The position numbers and the translations under genes are program-made. Shown here piece by piece: positions 62,591 through 64,000 of a DNA stretch of 64,000 nt. The DNA is from Meishania litoralis (lineage in GTDB: Bacteria; Bacteroidota; Bacteroidia; Flavobacteriales; Flavobacteriaceae). Each line of letters begins with the position of its first letter. Position 1 is the first letter of the stretch. The stretch lies in NCBI RefSeq assembly GCF_042611095.1, contig NZ_JBHFPV010000001.1, positions 868,001 through 932,000 of the forward strand, written 5' to 3'. The notes under the pieces were generated by a model. The model was given only the letters and a program-made list of their open reading frames with translations. It had not been told where the DNA came from and ran no database searches.

Positions 62591-63538
62591 TTAAAAAGGA
62601 AGATTTTTCAAATCTACATTGCCCCCCGAAATTATAATTCCGGTTTTTTTATTTTTGAACCTTTGTTTCTCGCGCAATACGGCCGCCAAGGCTACCGCGC
62701 TTGAGGGTTCGACAATAATCTTCATCCGCTCCCAGATCAATCGCATGGCATTTACTATTTCATCTTCCGTCACCCTGATTATGGCATCGACGTGGTCTAA
62801 AATAATCGGAAAGTTCTTGTCGCCCAATTGTGTCTTAAGTCCATCGGCAATCGTATCGGTCGTTTCATTGCCCTCTATTTTTCCGCTTTGTAAAGAACGG
62901 TAGGCGTCATCGACCTCAAAAGGTTCGCTTCCGATAGCCTTACAATCATTTCCGAAGTTTTGTACCGCCAGGGCCGTTCCCGCAATGAGTCCCCCACCAC
63001 CTACAGGCGCGACGACAAAATCAAGGTCAGGATGGTCTTGCAACAACTCCAAACAGGCCGTGCCCTGCCCTATTATGACATTTTCATCATTGGATGGATG
63101 GATAAAGGTAGCGCCCGTTTCTACTTGGATCTTTTGTGCCGCTTTGGCCCGGGCCTCCAATGTCGGTTCGCACTCAACGATTTTTCCGCCATAACCCATA
63201 ACGGCATCCTTCTTTACTTGCGGAGCCGAGGAAGGCATTACGATATAGGCCTCGACACCGATACTTTTTGCCGCAAGGGAAAGGGCCTGTGCGAAATTTC
63301 CCGAGGAGTGGGTAACCACGCCCCTTTTCTTCTGTTGATCATCGAGCAATAATATGGCATTGGTCGCGCCCCTCATTTTATAAGCGCCCATTCTTTGAAA
63401 ATTCTCACATTTAAAGAAAAGTTCGCTTGTTGAAAGCTTATCTATTTGGAAAGAAGTAAGCACGGGCGTTCGATGCACATACGGTTTGATTCGCTCGTAA
63501 CATTGCAACAACTGTCGTTTCGCGTTTTCTATTGCCAC
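62591..63538 (-). CDS. Threonine/serine dehydratase-like PLP enzyme
   Basis: This is a 315-residue type II PLP enzyme. The PLP Lys lies in AYKMRGATNA (the family usually has SFKxRGA). THSSGNFAQALSLAA matches the substrate-binding SSGNH motif with Phe for His. The phosphate-binding glycine loop is APVGGGGLIAGTAL, and the C-terminal end is IIISGGNVDLKNL. There is no ACT regulatory domain, so it is the catabolic or serine-racemase-like form rather than biosynthetic IlvA. It would deaminate L-Thr/Ser or racemise Ser. It is 13 bp downstream of the oxidoreductase gene. Confidence 0.9.
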   Translation of the reverse strand: MAIENAKRQLLQCYERIKPYVHRTPVLTSFQIDKLSTSELFFKCENFQRMGAYKMRGATNAILLLDDQQKKRGVVTHSSGNFAQALSLAAKSIGVEAYIVMPSSAPQVKKDAVMGYGGKIVECEPTLEARAKAAQKIQVETGATFIHPSNDENVIIGQGTACLELLQDHPDLDFVVAPVGGGGLIAGTALAVQNFGNDCKAIGSEPFEVDDAYRSLQSGKIEGNETTDTIADGLKTQLGDKNFPIILDHVDAIIRVTEDEIVNAMRLIWERMKIIVEPSSAVALAAVLREKQRFKNKKTGIIISGGNVDLKNLPF

Positions 63539-63551
63539 TATTTTTGTTTTT

Positions 63552-64000
63552 TCAATTCAAAGATACTTTACTTCCCGATTTCACGGCTTCATAGATGGCA
63601 TCGATAATTTTCATGTCTTTTACCCCTTCTTCACCGTTTACGGGCACTATGGGCTGTTTCCCCTCGAAAATAAGTTCTGCCATTCCATCCATTTGCAATG
63701 TCTGATGGGTCGTATGGGGCTGATCTAGTTCACCCTTGTGGGTACGTCCTTTGATAGGTCCATAACCGGTAGACGGTCTCATTTCCATCCATCCCTTGGA
63801 ACCTGTCATAAAGAATCGGTCCAGATTGTTCATCGCATAGGTAGACAGGCAATTGGCCACCGCTCCACTGGGAAAACCCATCTGAAACTGAATGGTCTCA
63901 TCGACACCTTCCTTAAATTTCTCGGTATCGGTTTTCGTTTCTTGGGCCGTGACCCAGACGGGTTCCTCACCCAACATATAACGGGCACCGTTTATGGAGT
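63552..64000 (-). CDS. Gfo/Idh/MocA-family oxidoreductase, C-terminal part (start outside window)
   Basis: The frame is open to position 64000. The visible 148 residues begin SINGARYMLGEEPVWVTAQ and carry ETIQFQMGFPSGAVANCLSTY, GSKGWMEMRPSTGYGP, and the C-terminal helix VKDMKIIDAIYEAVKSG. This is the alpha/beta substrate domain of Gfo/Idh/MocA NAD(P)-dependent sugar oxidoreductases. The Rossmann domain lies beyond the edge, so any signal or specificity is not visible. It is followed by the dehydratase gene 13 bp on. Confidence 0.88.
   Translation of the reverse strand, partial: SINGARYMLGEEPVWVTAQETKTDTEKFKEGVDETIQFQMGFPSGAVANCLSTYAMNNLDRFFMTGSKGWMEMRPSTGYGPIKGRTHKGELDQPHTTHQTLQMDGMAELIFEGKQPIVPVNGEEGVKDMKIIDAIYEAVKSGSKVSLN

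Noticed and set aside
62423..62704. Two plus-strand frames in the gap after the D-glycerate dehydrogenase gene
   Set aside because: They run through the REP-like repeats and into the dehydratase gene in antisense; not believable as genes.
1..64000. CRISPR array or cas genes
   Set aside because: No regularly spaced repeats of 24-37 bp with unique spacers and no cas motifs were seen.

Overview
The window comes from a marine-type Bacteroidota, most likely family Flavobacteriaceae. Supporting signs are a PnnA-style -7 box (TAnnTTTG, with TTTG 19 bp upstream) in front of rpsP and tRNA-Asp, a replicative DnaE carrying its own N-terminal exonuclease, an S16 protein with a long acidic tail, RteC/IntDOT-type mobile-element genes, HYC_CC_PP and DUF6660 proteins, and sulfatases typical of algal-polysaccharide degraders. 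No database search was possible. Family names come from motifs read by eye.

Positions 1 to about 26223 are one end of an integrative element inserted at the 3' end of a tRNA-Asp gene (26224-26297, minus strand). All its genes lie on the minus strand and the DNA reads visibly more AT-rich than the rest. Next to the tRNA is a CTnDOT-type tyrosine recombinase (24749-25993). At the other end of the visible part are an RteC-type regulator (452-1288) and the start of an excisionase-like HTH gene (1-129). Between and in front of these two genes lie repeated ACCGTA/TACGGT dyads that look like an excision-control operator set. The cargo is metal resistance in two modules. The copper/silver module has an HYC_CC_PP protein, CusA, CusC, a DUF3347 lipoprotein, a haem-binding protein, CopA and CusB. 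The Zn/Cd/Co module has a fused CzcA-CzcC, CzcB, a Fur-family regulator, a CDF transporter and a ZntA-type ATPase. A SEC-C protein with a possible PIN-like fold, a membrane LuxR regulator and a mini-asparaginase complete the cargo.

Positions 26300 to 42942 hold housekeeping genes: a DUF58 protein, thioredoxin, dnaE, rpsP-rimM, trmN6 and a glutaryl-CoA-type acyl-CoA dehydrogenase. They are interrupted by carbohydrate genes: two sulfatases, a Tat-exported sugar isomerase-like protein and a large lipoprotein cytochrome of the PVC haem-binding type.

Positions 42947 to 48634 hold a lipoprotein set with a vanadium-haloperoxidase/PAP2-type enzyme, two lipoproteins sharing an N-terminal fibronectin-like domain (one with Kelch-like repeats) and an AraC regulator. 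Positions 48899 to 58744 hold an FdhF/YdeP molybdoenzyme with a small partner, a DUF1080 lipoprotein, an MBL-fold hydrolase, a second DnaE (no normal start codon visible) next to dinB, and a 56-residue membrane protein with its own terminator. Positions 59014 to 64000 hold an ADP-ribosylglycohydrolase-family lipoprotein, a second DUF1080 protein, a D-glycerate dehydrogenase-like enzyme, a threonine/serine dehydratase and the C-terminal part of a Gfo/Idh/MocA oxidoreductase cut by the window edge. REP-like inverted repeats occur near 58.9 kb and 62.5 kb.
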